Shown here in pieces: positions 6,296 to 13,334 of a stretch of 15,291 bases of DNA; the stretch's first letter is position 1; every line of letters starts with the position of its first letter. Source of the stretch: Methanoculleus sp. UBA77. Lineage in GTDB: Archaea; Halobacteriota; Methanomicrobia; Methanomicrobiales; Methanoculleaceae. The translations under genes and the position numbers were made by a program. The DNA is taken from NCBI GenBank assembly GCA_002499455.1, contig DALN01000141.1, positions 23,291 to 38,581 on the forward strand. The letters are read 5' to 3'. Under the pieces are notes generated by a model. The model did not search any database. It had not been told where the DNA came from and worked only from the letters and a program-made list of their open reading frames with translations.

Positions 6296-7585
6296 TCAGG
6301 CCCCGCCGGCGAACCGATCCAGGCGGCGTCGGAGGCCGTCGGGATCGGGCTGTACGGCCTCTACATCCTCTAGATGGATCACACCCCGGTGGACGATCCC
6401 CCGGCCGCGCACCCGGATTCCGACGGGCAGAGGCTGGCTGAGAAGGTAACGGGCGTCCCCCGTGTCAAGAGCGGCCCCCCGGGCCGTGGGGATGACCGTT
6501 CCCTCGAGATCGACCTCCTTCTCCTCCTCGGCGACGACGACCATCGCGCTCCCCCAGGAGACGTGGACCTCGAGGGCCCCCTGCCGGCCCCGTTTCGCCG
6601 CCGCGTTGTAGACCTCGACCCGGTCGCCGGGAGCGAGGTGCTCCTCCGCCCGTTCACCCCAGACGACGACCGGGACCTCACCGGTCGCGTCGGCGAGGAC
6701 CAGGTTCCGAACAGAGGACTGCCGCCCGTTCCGCGTCACAAACGAACGGGCGGGCTGGACGCGGACGACCGTCCCCGCAAGAGAATAGGAGTTCCCTTCC
6801 TGCACACTCTCGATGGAGTCCGTCGGGACGGCGATCTCCCGGCAGGAGGGGAGGAGGGATGCCGCCTCGCCGAGGCTGTACTCGATCCCCTGCTCGCTCT
6901 CCCGCGCGGTTGCGCCGCGGATGACGACGTTTGCCCCCGGCATCGCGCCTTCGAGGACGGCCGGGGCCCAGGCGACGAGCCGGAAGACCCCGTCCTCGTT
7001 CCCGATCACCGCCTCGACCATCTCCCCCTCGCTCCCGTCGCGCCGCTTGAACGTCCTCGGGTTCCCGACTGATATCAGCCTGACCTCGAGATCCCCTGCC
7101 GGGCCGGGAGAGGCGGCGGAGGCCTCCGTCATCTCCGGGCAGGCGATCTCGCAGGCCGCCTTCTGGACGGCGGCGGCAGTGACGTCGGGAATCTTCCCGC
7201 CGCCCTTCGGCCGGCCCAGGATCTCGAGCACGTCGCCCGGCTCGATCTCGCGGACACCGCCGGCCTTCTCGTCCCAGAGGGTCAGCCGGGCCCGCCCGGT
7301 CTCGTCGCCCACCGTCACGTTCGCGACGATCCCGGTCGTGCCGTCCTGCCGCTCGAACTCCTTCGGCTCGCCGACCTCGAGGACCTTCGCGAAGAAGCAG
7401 ACGAGGCTTGAGGCCCCGCCGATATCCCGGACCCGGACGTGTGAACGGCCGAGGTCTTTGACGACCAGCATCGCCGCGGTCTGCTCGTCGAGGAGGTCTC
7501 CTGCCTCCGCCACCTTCTCCTCCACCCGGCGGTCGAACTCCTCCTTCGAGAGGAGGTCGTCGACCAGGAGGTAGTGGAAGTTCAC
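6296..7585 (-). CDS. RPA-like single-stranded DNA-binding protein with multiple OB folds
   Basis: Archaeal replication-protein-A-like protein expected to coat single-stranded DNA during replication and repair. After a helical N-terminal segment (about 1-55) come three recognisable OB folds: about 60-140 (VCFFAKVLEVGEPKEFERQDG, then VANVTVGDETGRARLTLWDE), about 165-245 (RLISVGNPRTFKRRDGSEG, then FRLVAWAPA) and about 265-350 (GTVVRVQPARSFVTRNG, then VPVVVWGE). The repeated D/E-G-x-x-R/F-x-L-x-x-W signature marks each. A further beta-rich stretch at 355-412 may be a degenerate fourth fold. No CxxC zinc finger is present, unlike several euryarchaeal RPA subunits. The GTG start at 7585 lies 7 bases after the lysA stop, with GGCAGGAATGAG just upstream spanning that stop. 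This makes it the third gene of the dapL-lysA transcript. Confidence 0.85.
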   Translation of the reverse strand: MNFHYLLVDDLLSKEEFDRRVEEKVAEAGDLLDEQTAAMLVVKDLGRSHVRVRDIGGASSLVCFFAKVLEVGEPKEFERQDGTTGIVANVTVGDETGRARLTLWDEKAGGVREIEPGDVLEILGRPKGGGKIPDVTAAAVQKAACEIACPEMTEASAASPGPAGDLEVRLISVGNPRTFKRRDGSEGEMVEAVIGNEDGVFRLVAWAPAVLEGAMPGANVVIRGATARESEQGIEYSLGEAASLLPSCREIAVPTDSIESVQEGNSYSLAGTVVRVQPARSFVTRNGRQSSVRNLVLADATGEVPVVVWGERAEEHLAPGDRVEVYNAAAKRGRQGALEVHVSWGSAMVVVAEEEKEVDLEGTVIPTARGAALDTGDARYLLSQPLPVGIRVRGRGIVHRGVIHLEDVEAVQPDPDGLRRRLDRFAGGA

Positions 7586-7592
7586 GTCGATC

Positions 7593-8885
7593 TCATTCCT
7601 GCCAGGGCGGCGTCACCATCGGGGCGGTCAGGTCCTCGACCGTCTCGGCCCGGCGCATCAGGGCGGCCTTATCGCCCGCGAGGAGGACCTCGGCGCACCG
7701 GGGGCGGCTGTTGTACTGCGACGACATCGCAAACCCATAGGCCCCGGCGTCGAGCACCGCGATGATGTCGCCGGCGGCAAGTTCGGGGAGCATCCGGTCT
7801 TTTGCCAGGATGTCGCCCGTCTCGCAGATCGGCCCGGTGACGGAGTACTCCTGCACGGCGGGGGCGTCGGCCTTGTTTGCCGCGACGACCGCGTGGTAGG
7901 AGTCGTACATCGTCGGCCGGACCAGGAGGTTGAACCCGGCGTCGACGTTCGCGAACGCCTTGTGGGCGGTCTTGACGGAGTTGACCCTGGTGAGGAGGAT
8001 CGTCGAGTCGGCGACGAGCCACCGGCCGGGCTCGACCCAGAGTTCGGGCTCGATCCCGAGTTCCTTGATGCCGCGGAGGAAGACCGGCATCACCGCTCCG
8101 GCATACTCCTCCGGCGTCGGGGCCCGGTCGGTCTCCCGGTGGTAGGGGATGCCGAGGCCGCCCCCGATGTCGATGAACTTCGGGTCGACCCCAAGCTCGA
8201 TCAGGTCGCGGGCAACACCGATCAGGACCTCGACCTCGCGGGCGAAGGGCTCCACGGCCAGGATCTGCGACCCGATGTGGCAGTGGATACCGATGGGATT
8301 GACGTGTTCGAGGGCGAGCGCCTCACGGTAGGCGTCGAGGATCTGCCCTGCCGGGATACCGAACTTGCTCGTGGCAAGACCGGTCGCGATCTTGGGGTGG
8401 GTGGGGACCTCGATCGCCGGGTTGACGCGGAAGGCGATATCGACGGTCTTTCCCGCCATTGCGGCCGCGGCATCGAGCTGCCGGAGCTCGTCGGGCGAGT
8501 CCACCGAGACCCGGATCCCCTTCTCGACGGCGAGGGCGAGATCCGAGGGGGTCTTAGAGCTCCCGTTGAAGAGGAGGGACTCCGGCCGCATGCCGGAGGC
8601 GAGGGCGAGCGCGACCTCTCCCGCGGAGAAGACGTCCGCTCCCGCGCCCATCGACGCGAGGGTCCGGAAGACCGCGAGGTTGCCGTTCGCCTTTGCAGCG
8701 TAGAGGACCCGGATCTTCGGGTAGTGGGCGGTGAGCGCCCCGGAGAGCCGGTTGAAGTTCTCGCGGATCCGGTCCTCGCTCGTGACGTAGAGCGGGGTGC
8801 CGAACTGCCGGGCGAGGTCCACCGTGTCGTGCTCGCCGATCGCGAGGCGGCCGTTCCTGACCGAGAGGTGGGAGGGGAGGATCAC
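7593..8885 (-). CDS. lysA: Diaminopimelate decarboxylase
   Basis: PLP enzyme that decarboxylates meso-diaminopimelate to L-lysine, the last step of the DAP pathway. The fold-III alanine-racemase-type barrel carries the Schiff-base Lys65 (YAAKANGN), HIGSQ (203-207), the phosphate-binding GGGLG (241-245) and EPGR (285-288). The C-terminal beta domain has the catalytic Cys354-Glu355 (GPICETGD) and Tyr383 (DAGAYGFAMSSQYN). At 430 residues it is full length. Its GTG start overlaps the dapL stop by 4 bases (GTGA), implying translational coupling. It is followed after 7 bases by the RPA-like gene. Methanomicrobiales lack pseudomurein, so the product presumably serves lysine synthesis rather than cell wall. 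Confidence 0.97.
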   Translation of the reverse strand: MILPSHLSVRNGRLAIGEHDTVDLARQFGTPLYVTSEDRIRENFNRLSGALTAHYPKIRVLYAAKANGNLAVFRTLASMGAGADVFSAGEVALALASGMRPESLLFNGSSKTPSDLALAVEKGIRVSVDSPDELRQLDAAAAMAGKTVDIAFRVNPAIEVPTHPKIATGLATSKFGIPAGQILDAYREALALEHVNPIGIHCHIGSQILAVEPFAREVEVLIGVARDLIELGVDPKFIDIGGGLGIPYHRETDRAPTPEEYAGAVMPVFLRGIKELGIEPELWVEPGRWLVADSTILLTRVNSVKTAHKAFANVDAGFNLLVRPTMYDSYHAVVAANKADAPAVQEYSVTGPICETGDILAKDRMLPELAAGDIIAVLDAGAYGFAMSSQYNSRPRCAEVLLAGDKAALMRRAETVEDLTAPMVTPPWQE

Positions 8886-10030
8886 AGGTCCAGCCCCCGC
8901 ATCCGCTCGACTGCCTCGTTGATCCGCTCGATCGACCGGGTGATGGCGAACCGGACGAACCCTTCGCCGTTCTTCCCGAACCCGACTCCGGGGGTCGCGA
9001 CGATCCCCGCCTGGTCGAGAAGTTTTGCGGAGAAGTCCATGCAGTCGTCGACCGGCGCCCAGACGTAGAAGGTCGCCTTCGGCGCCCGGACATCAAGGCC
9101 GATATCGGTGAGGCCTTTCACGAGGGCGTCGCGCCGCTCCTGGTAGATGCCGCAGGCCTCGCTGACGCAGTCCTGGGGGCCGGTCAGCGCGGTGATCGCG
9201 GCGTGCTGGATGGCGTCGAACGCGCCTGAGTCGACGTTGGTCTTGACCCGGCCGAGCCCGGCGACGATCTCGGGGTTGCCGCAGGCCATGCCGATCCGCC
9301 ACCCGGTCATGTTGTAGGTCTTCGAGAGCGAGTGCATCTCGATACCGACCTCCATCGCGCCGTCGACCTCGAGGAACGAGGGCGCCCTGTAGCCGTCGAA
9401 GGTGATCTCGGAGTAGGCGTTGTCGTGGACGACGACGATGTTGTGCTCCCGCGCGAACTCGACGACCTCCTCGAAGAACGAGAGGGGGGCTATTGCCGCG
9501 GTAGGGTTGTTCGGGTAGTTGATGAACATCAACTTCGCCTGCTTCACGACGTCGGCGGGGATATCCTCGAGCACCGGGAGGAAGTCGTTCTCCGCCCGGA
9601 TGGGGAGTTCGTGGACTTTCCCCTCGGCAAAGAGGGTGGAGGTCTTGTAGACCGGGTAGCCGGGGTCGGCGGCGAGGACAACCTCACCCGGGTTGACGAA
9701 GGCCTCGGCGATGTGCGCAATGCCCTCCTTGGACCCGATGAGGGCGAGGACCTCTTTCTTCGCGTCCAGGTCGACGCCGAACCGGCCCCGGTACCACTCC
9801 GCCACTGCCTCGCGGTAGGCAAGCATGCCGGTGTAGGAGGGGTAGTGGTGGTTCTTCGGGTCGCGGGCCGCGGTGCAGAGCGCCTCCACGATGTGCGGCG
9901 GGGTGGGGAGGTCGGGGTCGCCGACCCCGAGGTCGATGACATCGACGCCCTGGCGCCGTTTCTCCTCTTTCATCTCGTCAATGCGTGCAAAAAGGTATGG
10001 GGGAAGGTGATCCATGCGTCTTGCGTACAT
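8882..10030 (-). CDS. dapL: LL-diaminopimelate aminotransferase
   Basis: Class I/II PLP aminotransferase that converts tetrahydrodipicolinate directly to LL-diaminopimelate, bypassing acylated intermediates. Seen in the 382 residues: DLGVGDPDLPTP (33-44), HYPSYTGM (62-69), NYPNNPTA (171-178), the D203/Y206 pair in VVHDNAYSEI, and the PLP lysine in SLSKTYNMTGWRIG (Lys237). The N terminus LPPYLFARIDEMKEEK is typical of the methanogen DapL group. Linkage to lysA supports this substrate over other aminotransferases of the family. The ATG at 10030 is chosen because a TATA-like element (10061-10055) is centred 28 bases upstream; an in-frame ATG at 10015 is the alternative. It begins the dapL-lysA-RPA unit and is divergent from the cysteine desulfurase. 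Confidence 0.93.
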   Translation of the reverse strand: MYARRMDHLPPYLFARIDEMKEEKRRQGVDVIDLGVGDPDLPTPPHIVEALCTAARDPKNHHYPSYTGMLAYREAVAEWYRGRFGVDLDAKKEVLALIGSKEGIAHIAEAFVNPGEVVLAADPGYPVYKTSTLFAEGKVHELPIRAENDFLPVLEDIPADVVKQAKLMFINYPNNPTAAIAPLSFFEEVVEFAREHNIVVVHDNAYSEITFDGYRAPSFLEVDGAMEVGIEMHSLSKTYNMTGWRIGMACGNPEIVAGLGRVKTNVDSGAFDAIQHAAITALTGPQDCVSEACGIYQERRDALVKGLTDIGLDVRAPKATFYVWAPVDDCMDFSAKLLDQAGIVATPGVGFGKNGEGFVRFAITRSIERINEAVERMRGLDL

Positions 10031-10144
10031 TACCAGATATTGCGCACGGGACCCTATCTAATTTCTTACTCGCCCCGCGGACGCCCCCTGCCTCCCCCGG
10101 GCCGGCAACGCTGATACGATATCGCGCCTAACGCTTTAGCGGAC
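10031..10144. promoter_or_regulatory. Divergent promoter region of dapL and the cysteine desulfurase gene
   Basis: On the minus strand TTAGATA (10061-10055) lies at leaderless distance from the dapL ATG. On the plus strand a TATA-like segment around the palindrome CGATATCG (10117-10124) is centred about 24 bases before the ATG at 10145, followed by a small inverted repeat CGCT-TT-AGCG (10132-10141). No clear ribosome binding site precedes either gene. The middle of the spacer is GC-rich with no further signal. The promoters are inferred, and the plus-strand one is weak. Confidence 0.4.
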
Positions 10145-11347
10145 ATGAACGACCAGGTAGAGCGTCCCGTGTACATGGACCACGCGGCGACGACATTCCT
10201 AAAACCCGAGGTCATCGCGGCGATGGCCCCATACTTCTCCCAATACTTCGGGAACCCCTCCTCCCTCTACCGGTTCGCCGGCGAGCCCCGGAAGGGCGTG
10301 GATGCGGCGCGGGAACAGGTGGCGGCGGCCCTCGGCGCGGCACCCGCTGAGGTCTTCTTCACCGCCGGCGGGAGCGAGGCCGACAACTGGGCGATCAAGG
10401 GCGTCGCCCTCGCGAACCGGAAGCGCGGCGACCATATCGTCACGACCGCAATCGAGCATCACGCTGTCCTCCATACCTGCGAGTGGCTCGAGAAGCAGGG
10501 GTTCTCCGTCACCTACCTGCCCGTGGATAAGTTCGGCCGGGTGGACGCAGGCGATGTCGAGGAGGCGATCACGGGCCGGACGATCCTCGTCTCGGTGATG
10601 ACGGCGAACAACGAGATCGGGACGATCCAGCCGGTCGCCCGGATCGGGACGATCGCGCACGACCACGACGTCCTCTTCCATACCGACGCCGTCCAGGCGA
10701 TCGGGGCGGTCCCGATCGACGTGGAGGGCATGAACATCGACCTCCTCTCGCTCTCCGGCCACAAGTTCTACGGCCCGAAGGGGACCGGAGCGCTCTATGT
10801 CCGGCGGGGGACCCGGCTTGAGAACCTTGTCCATGGGGGCGGGCAGGAGCGCGGCCGGCGGGCCGGGACCGAGAACGTCCCCGGCATCGTGGGGCTGGGG
10901 CGAGCGATCGAGGTTGCGACCGCCGATATCGAGGGGCACAACCGCCGGCTTGCAGCGATGCGGGACCGGCTGATCCGCGAGGTCCTCTCCACGATCCCGG
11001 ACTCCCGGCTGAACGGCCACCCGACCGAGCGGCTCGCGAACAACGCGAACTTCAGTTTCCGCTACGTCGAGGGGGAGTCGATCCTCCTCATGCTCGACGC
11101 CCATGGGATCTGCGCCTCCACCGGGAGCGCCTGTTCCTCGGCGTCGCTTGAGCCCTCGCACGTGCTCCTCGCGACCGGGCTTCCGCACGAGGAGGCGCAC
11201 GGCTCGCTCCGGCTCACCCTCGGCGACGCGAACACCCCTGACGATGTCGAGTACGTTCTGTCGGTGCTGCCGGAGGTGATCGGGCGGCTGCGGCAGATAT
11301 CGCCGCTGACGCCCCCTGCGGAGAAGAATGTCCCTGAGGTGGAGTGA
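10145..11347 (+). CDS. Cysteine desulfurase, NifS/IscS family
   Basis: PLP enzyme that removes sulfur from L-cysteine to form a protein persulfide, feeding Fe-S cluster and other sulfur-transfer pathways. The 400 residues show YMDHAATTFLKPEV at the N terminus, His105 in IEHHAV, NNEIGT (155-160), and the PLP lysine in SLSGHKFYGPKG (Lys207). The mobile loop Cys330 in STGSACSS receives the sulfur. The short SxCSS loop and overall length place it in the group I NifS/IscS type rather than SufS. No nifU or iscU scaffold gene is adjacent. Instead, cutA, fdhD and two methanogen-type unknowns follow on the same strand after a 123-base gap. An acidic and proline-rich tail follows residue 386. The symbol is left open because NifS and IscS cannot be separated here. 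Confidence 0.94.
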   Translation: MNDQVERPVYMDHAATTFLKPEVIAAMAPYFSQYFGNPSSLYRFAGEPRKGVDAAREQVAAALGAAPAEVFFTAGGSEADNWAIKGVALANRKRGDHIVTTAIEHHAVLHTCEWLEKQGFSVTYLPVDKFGRVDAGDVEEAITGRTILVSVMTANNEIGTIQPVARIGTIAHDHDVLFHTDAVQAIGAVPIDVEGMNIDLLSLSGHKFYGPKGTGALYVRRGTRLENLVHGGGQERGRRAGTENVPGIVGLGRAIEVATADIEGHNRRLAAMRDRLIREVLSTIPDSRLNGHPTERLANNANFSFRYVEGESILLMLDAHGICASTGSACSSASLEPSHVLLATGLPHEEAHGSLRLTLGDANTPDDVEYVLSVLPEVIGRLRQISPLTPPAEKNVPEVE

Positions 11348-11375
11348 TGCATATCGCCTCGAGTTCGATGGCGAG

Positions 11376-11395
11376 CCTGGGGCTTTCTCCCCGGG
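11376..11395 (+). terminator. Hairpin after the cysteine desulfurase gene, possible terminator or attenuator
   Basis: CCTGGGG (11376-11382) and CCCCGGG (11389-11395) form a 7-bp stem, with one G-T pair, around CTTTCT. There is no long T run after it, so it is a weak terminator candidate. A new TATA box for cutA lies 46 bases further on. Confidence 0.35.
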
Positions 11396-11440
11396 AGGAA
11401 GGGGCCCGCGGGTGCTGTGGTGAGGCCGGCTCCGAGAACG

Positions 11441-11448
11441 ATTAAATA
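11441..11448 (+). promoter_or_regulatory. TATA box of the cutA-fdhD-DUF1890-DUF1894 operon
   Basis: ATTAAATA is centred about 26 bases before the cutA ATG at 11471, so the transcript would begin at or next to the start codon. The short AAGGT (11460-11464) before the ATG is too far upstream to be part of such a leaderless message. Confidence 0.55.
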
Positions 11449-11470
11449 CGGACGCTACGAAGGTAACACC

Positions 11471-11788
11471 ATGGTTCTCCCGGAATTTGTTGTGGTCCTC
11501 TGCACGGCCCCGCCCGGCGAGGCGGAGGCGATCGCGAAGGCGCTCGTCGATGCCCGGCTTGCCGCCTGCGTGAACGTCACCGGCGTGCAGTCCTGTTACC
11601 GCTGGGAGGGGGCGGTCCAGAACGAGCCCGAACAGCTCCTGATCATCAAGACGCAGCAGAGCCTCCTTGATACGCTCATCGCGAGGATCAAGGGCCTCCA
11701 CAGTTACGAGACCCCCGAGATCATCGCGATGCCGATCGTCGGCGGCTACACCCCCTACCTCGAATGGATACGGGAGGAGACGGCGTGA
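11471..11788 (+). CDS. cutA: CutA1-type divalent-cation tolerance protein
   Basis: Small trimeric CutA protein. In bacteria the name comes from copper tolerance, but the true cellular role of CutA is unsettled in all domains. From the ATG at 11471 it is 105 residues, the usual length. Family features are VVVLCTAPPGEAEAIAKALV, the conserved LAACVNV (about 31-37), the strand around YRWEG with the LLIIKTQQ strand, and the HSYETPEI motif (about 77-84). The C terminus GGYTPYLEWI is also typical. An upstream in-frame start at 11417 is unlikely because the TATA box lies downstream of it. Its stop TGA shares its last base with the fdhD ATG (11788), so it leads a coupled operon. A metal or sulfur-handling link to the neighbours is inference. 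Confidence 0.92.
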   Translation: MVLPEFVVVLCTAPPGEAEAIAKALVDARLAACVNVTGVQSCYRWEGAVQNEPEQLLIIKTQQSLLDTLIARIKGLHSYETPEIIAMPIVGGYTPYLEWIREETA

Positions 11789-12537
11789 TGGAGATCGTCT
11801 GCCGCGCCGGGATCCAGGCGACGGAGGAGGGTGTGCGCGACGTCCATGACGACATCATCGTCGAGGACCGCGTCAGGCTCTTTCTGAACGGGGAGCCCCT
11901 GACGACCCTGGTGGCGAGCGCCGACCGTCTCGAGGACCTCGGCGCCGGGTTCGTCATCAGCGAGGGCCTGGTCGACAGGGTCGACTCGGTGGAGGTCCGC
12001 GGAAAAGAGATCTACATCACCGCCCCGTCCCGGAAGGACGTCGAGCTCGTGACGGAGTCCTCGGGGGGCTCCTCTGCGGCCGGTGAGCCGAAATCGGTCA
12101 CGTCGCTCCTCACCGTCACGGCCGGGACCGTCCGTGCGGTCACGGCATCGATCGAGTCCGATACCTGGCGGAGGACCGGCGCGGTCCATTGTTCGGTCCT
12201 CTTCTGCAACGGGGAGTTCGTCACCCGGGCCTGCGATGTCGGCCGGCACAACACCGTCGACAAGGTCGTGGGTTACGCCGCCTTAAAGGGGCTCGACCGG
12301 TCGAGGTGCATCCTCGGCTGCACGGGGAGACAACCGTCGGGGATGGTGGCAAAGGCGGCGAACGCGGGCATCCCCATCATCGTCTCCCGCGCCGCCTCGA
12401 CCGACCGCGGCATCCTCACGGCGGAGGAGGCGGGGATCACCCTCATCTGCTTCTCGCGTGGGGAGCGGTTCACCATCTACACGCACCCCGAACGGGTGCC
12501 TGATGTTCTCGAAGAACTGGAGAAGACCAGAACATGA
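11788..12537 (+). CDS. fdhD: FdhD-family sulfur carrier for formate dehydrogenase, without the usual CxxC
   Basis: FdhD transfers sulfur from a cysteine desulfurase to the molybdenum or tungsten cofactor of formate dehydrogenase, which is needed for activity. The family call rests on LGAGFVISEGLV (about 51-62), ACDVGRHNTVDKVVG (148-162), GRQPSGMVAKAA and the end FTIYTHPERV. The 249-residue form starting at the ATG 11788 is preferred, with GGAGG (11773-11777) upstream. Oddity: where E. coli FdhD has its sulfur-bearing CxxC, this protein reads TESSGGSSAAG (89-99) with no cysteine. Other cysteines are at 5, 135, 140, 149, 174, 178 and 221, and Cys178 (LGCTGR) sits where relatives usually have serine or threonine. 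It overlaps cutA by 1 base and the next gene by 4. Confidence 0.92.
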   Translation: MEIVCRAGIQATEEGVRDVHDDIIVEDRVRLFLNGEPLTTLVASADRLEDLGAGFVISEGLVDRVDSVEVRGKEIYITAPSRKDVELVTESSGGSSAAGEPKSVTSLLTVTAGTVRAVTASIESDTWRRTGAVHCSVLFCNGEFVTRACDVGRHNTVDKVVGYAALKGLDRSRCILGCTGRQPSGMVAKAANAGIPIIVSRAASTDRGILTAEEAGITLICFSRGERFTIYTHPERVPDVLEELEKTRT

Positions 12538-13001
12538 CTGAAAAGACTGCACTGATCCTGCTTGGCTGCCCGCAGGTGCCGGTCCAGACGAGCATGGCGC
12601 TCTACCTGGTCCACGGGTTGAAGGAGCACGGTATCCGGCCGGTGATCGCCGGGACGGTGGCCGCGAGGAAACTGATGGAGATCGCCGACCCCGGCCGGCA
12701 CTACCTGGAGGAGATGGCCGACCTCGACGACACGATCGATGAGATCACGGGGAAGCAGCGGGACTTCGACCTCTGCTTCGTCTTCATCCACAACGACTCC
12801 GGGGTCGCCTACGCGGGCACGATGTCCTACATCTCGCAGGCCCGGGTCTACGCGCTCCTCTTCGGGGAGCACGCGGAGGACCTTGCAAAGGAGATCGAGT
12901 TCCCCTGCGAGGTCGTCGCGGCGAAGGCCGTGCACAACCCGATGCCGTTGAAGCGCAAACTTGACGAGGTGATGCAATGGGCGGCTGTCTCGAAGCGTTG
13001 A
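12534..13001 (+). CDS. DUF1890-type conserved methanogen protein
   Basis: A 155-residue protein I match to the DUF1890 family, found in methanogens and of unknown function. The start TALILLGCPQVPVQTSMALY resembles the first strand and helix of a Rossmann-like or flavodoxin-like fold, with Cys12 in a Gly-Cys-Pro turn. Further features are VIAGTVAARKL (37-47), an acidic MADLDDTIDEI helix (61-71), LCFVFIHNDSGVAY (80-93) and the C-terminal EVVAAKAVHNPMPLKRKL (126-143) with conserved-looking His134-Asn-Pro. Its ATG overlaps the fdhD stop by 4 bases (ATGA), and its own end overlaps the next gene by 25 bases. Coupling to fdhD suggests a part in sulfur, cofactor or formate metabolism, but that is inference from position alone. 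Confidence 0.78.
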   Translation: MTEKTALILLGCPQVPVQTSMALYLVHGLKEHGIRPVIAGTVAARKLMEIADPGRHYLEEMADLDDTIDEITGKQRDFDLCFVFIHNDSGVAYAGTMSYISQARVYALLFGEHAEDLAKEIEFPCEVVAAKAVHNPMPLKRKLDEVMQWAAVSKR

Positions 13002-13255
13002 AACCCGAGATCCTCTTCTCCCAGGCCTCCTTCAAAGAGGCGCGGGATTACATCAAGACGAACATCCGGGAGTATCACGAGGTCGAACCGGGCTACAAGA
13101 TATTCGACGTCCACATCATCGGCGTGCCGCCGCTCTACGTCGGCGTCGAGGGCGAAGACCTCGTCTTCCCCTACACCAAGCCCTGCCACGGGACGTTCGT
13201 GGTGAAGGTCGCGGGCGGCGAGGAGACCGCCCGGCTGCGGGCGAGGAAGAAGTAG
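12977..13255 (+). CDS. DUF1894-type conserved methanogen protein
   Basis: A 92-residue protein I match to DUF1894, a small methanogen family of unknown function that I recall as a neighbour of DUF1890 in other methanogens. It begins MGGCLEALKPEILF with Cys4. After a helix (FKEARDYIKTNIREYHEV) it has beta strands around KIFDVHIIGVPPLYVGVEG and DLVFPYTKPCHGTFVVKV with Cys70 next to His71, then a basic tail (RLRARKK). The two cysteines could bind metal or sulfur, but no standard motif is present. The ATG at 12977 is preceded by GAGGTG (12965-12970) inside the DUF1890 coding region, and the 25-base overlap makes coupled synthesis and a physical complex plausible. A T-rich terminator follows directly. 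Confidence 0.78.
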   Translation: MGGCLEALKPEILFSQASFKEARDYIKTNIREYHEVEPGYKIFDVHIIGVPPLYVGVEGEDLVFPYTKPCHGTFVVKVAGGEETARLRARKK

Positions 13256-13256
13256 C

Positions 13257-13277
13257 CCCCATTTTTCTTGAAAGGGG
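13257..13277 (+). terminator. Terminator of the cutA-fdhD operon
   Basis: CCCC (13257-13260) and GGGG (13274-13277) flank ATTTTTCTTGAAA, directly after the DUF1894 stop. The T5CTT run is the sort of T-rich tract at which archaeal RNA polymerase terminates. Confidence 0.5.
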
Positions 13278-13334
13278 TTCCTGGGTCTGTGTGTTCACCT
13301 GAGGCCGGCGGTCTGGCACCGGGCTACGCCGCGG

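Noticed and set aside
7893..9068. A 391-codon plus-strand open frame opposite lysA and dapL
   Set aside because: Antisense shadow of two verified enzymes, with strongly biased Asp/Arg/Gly/Val composition and no recognisable fold.
10199..11701. A 500-codon open frame on the minus strand opposite the cysteine desulfurase and cutA
   Set aside because: It is antisense to two clearly identified genes, is rich in Arg, Asp, Pro and Gly as expected of a GC-rich mirror frame, and shows no domain.
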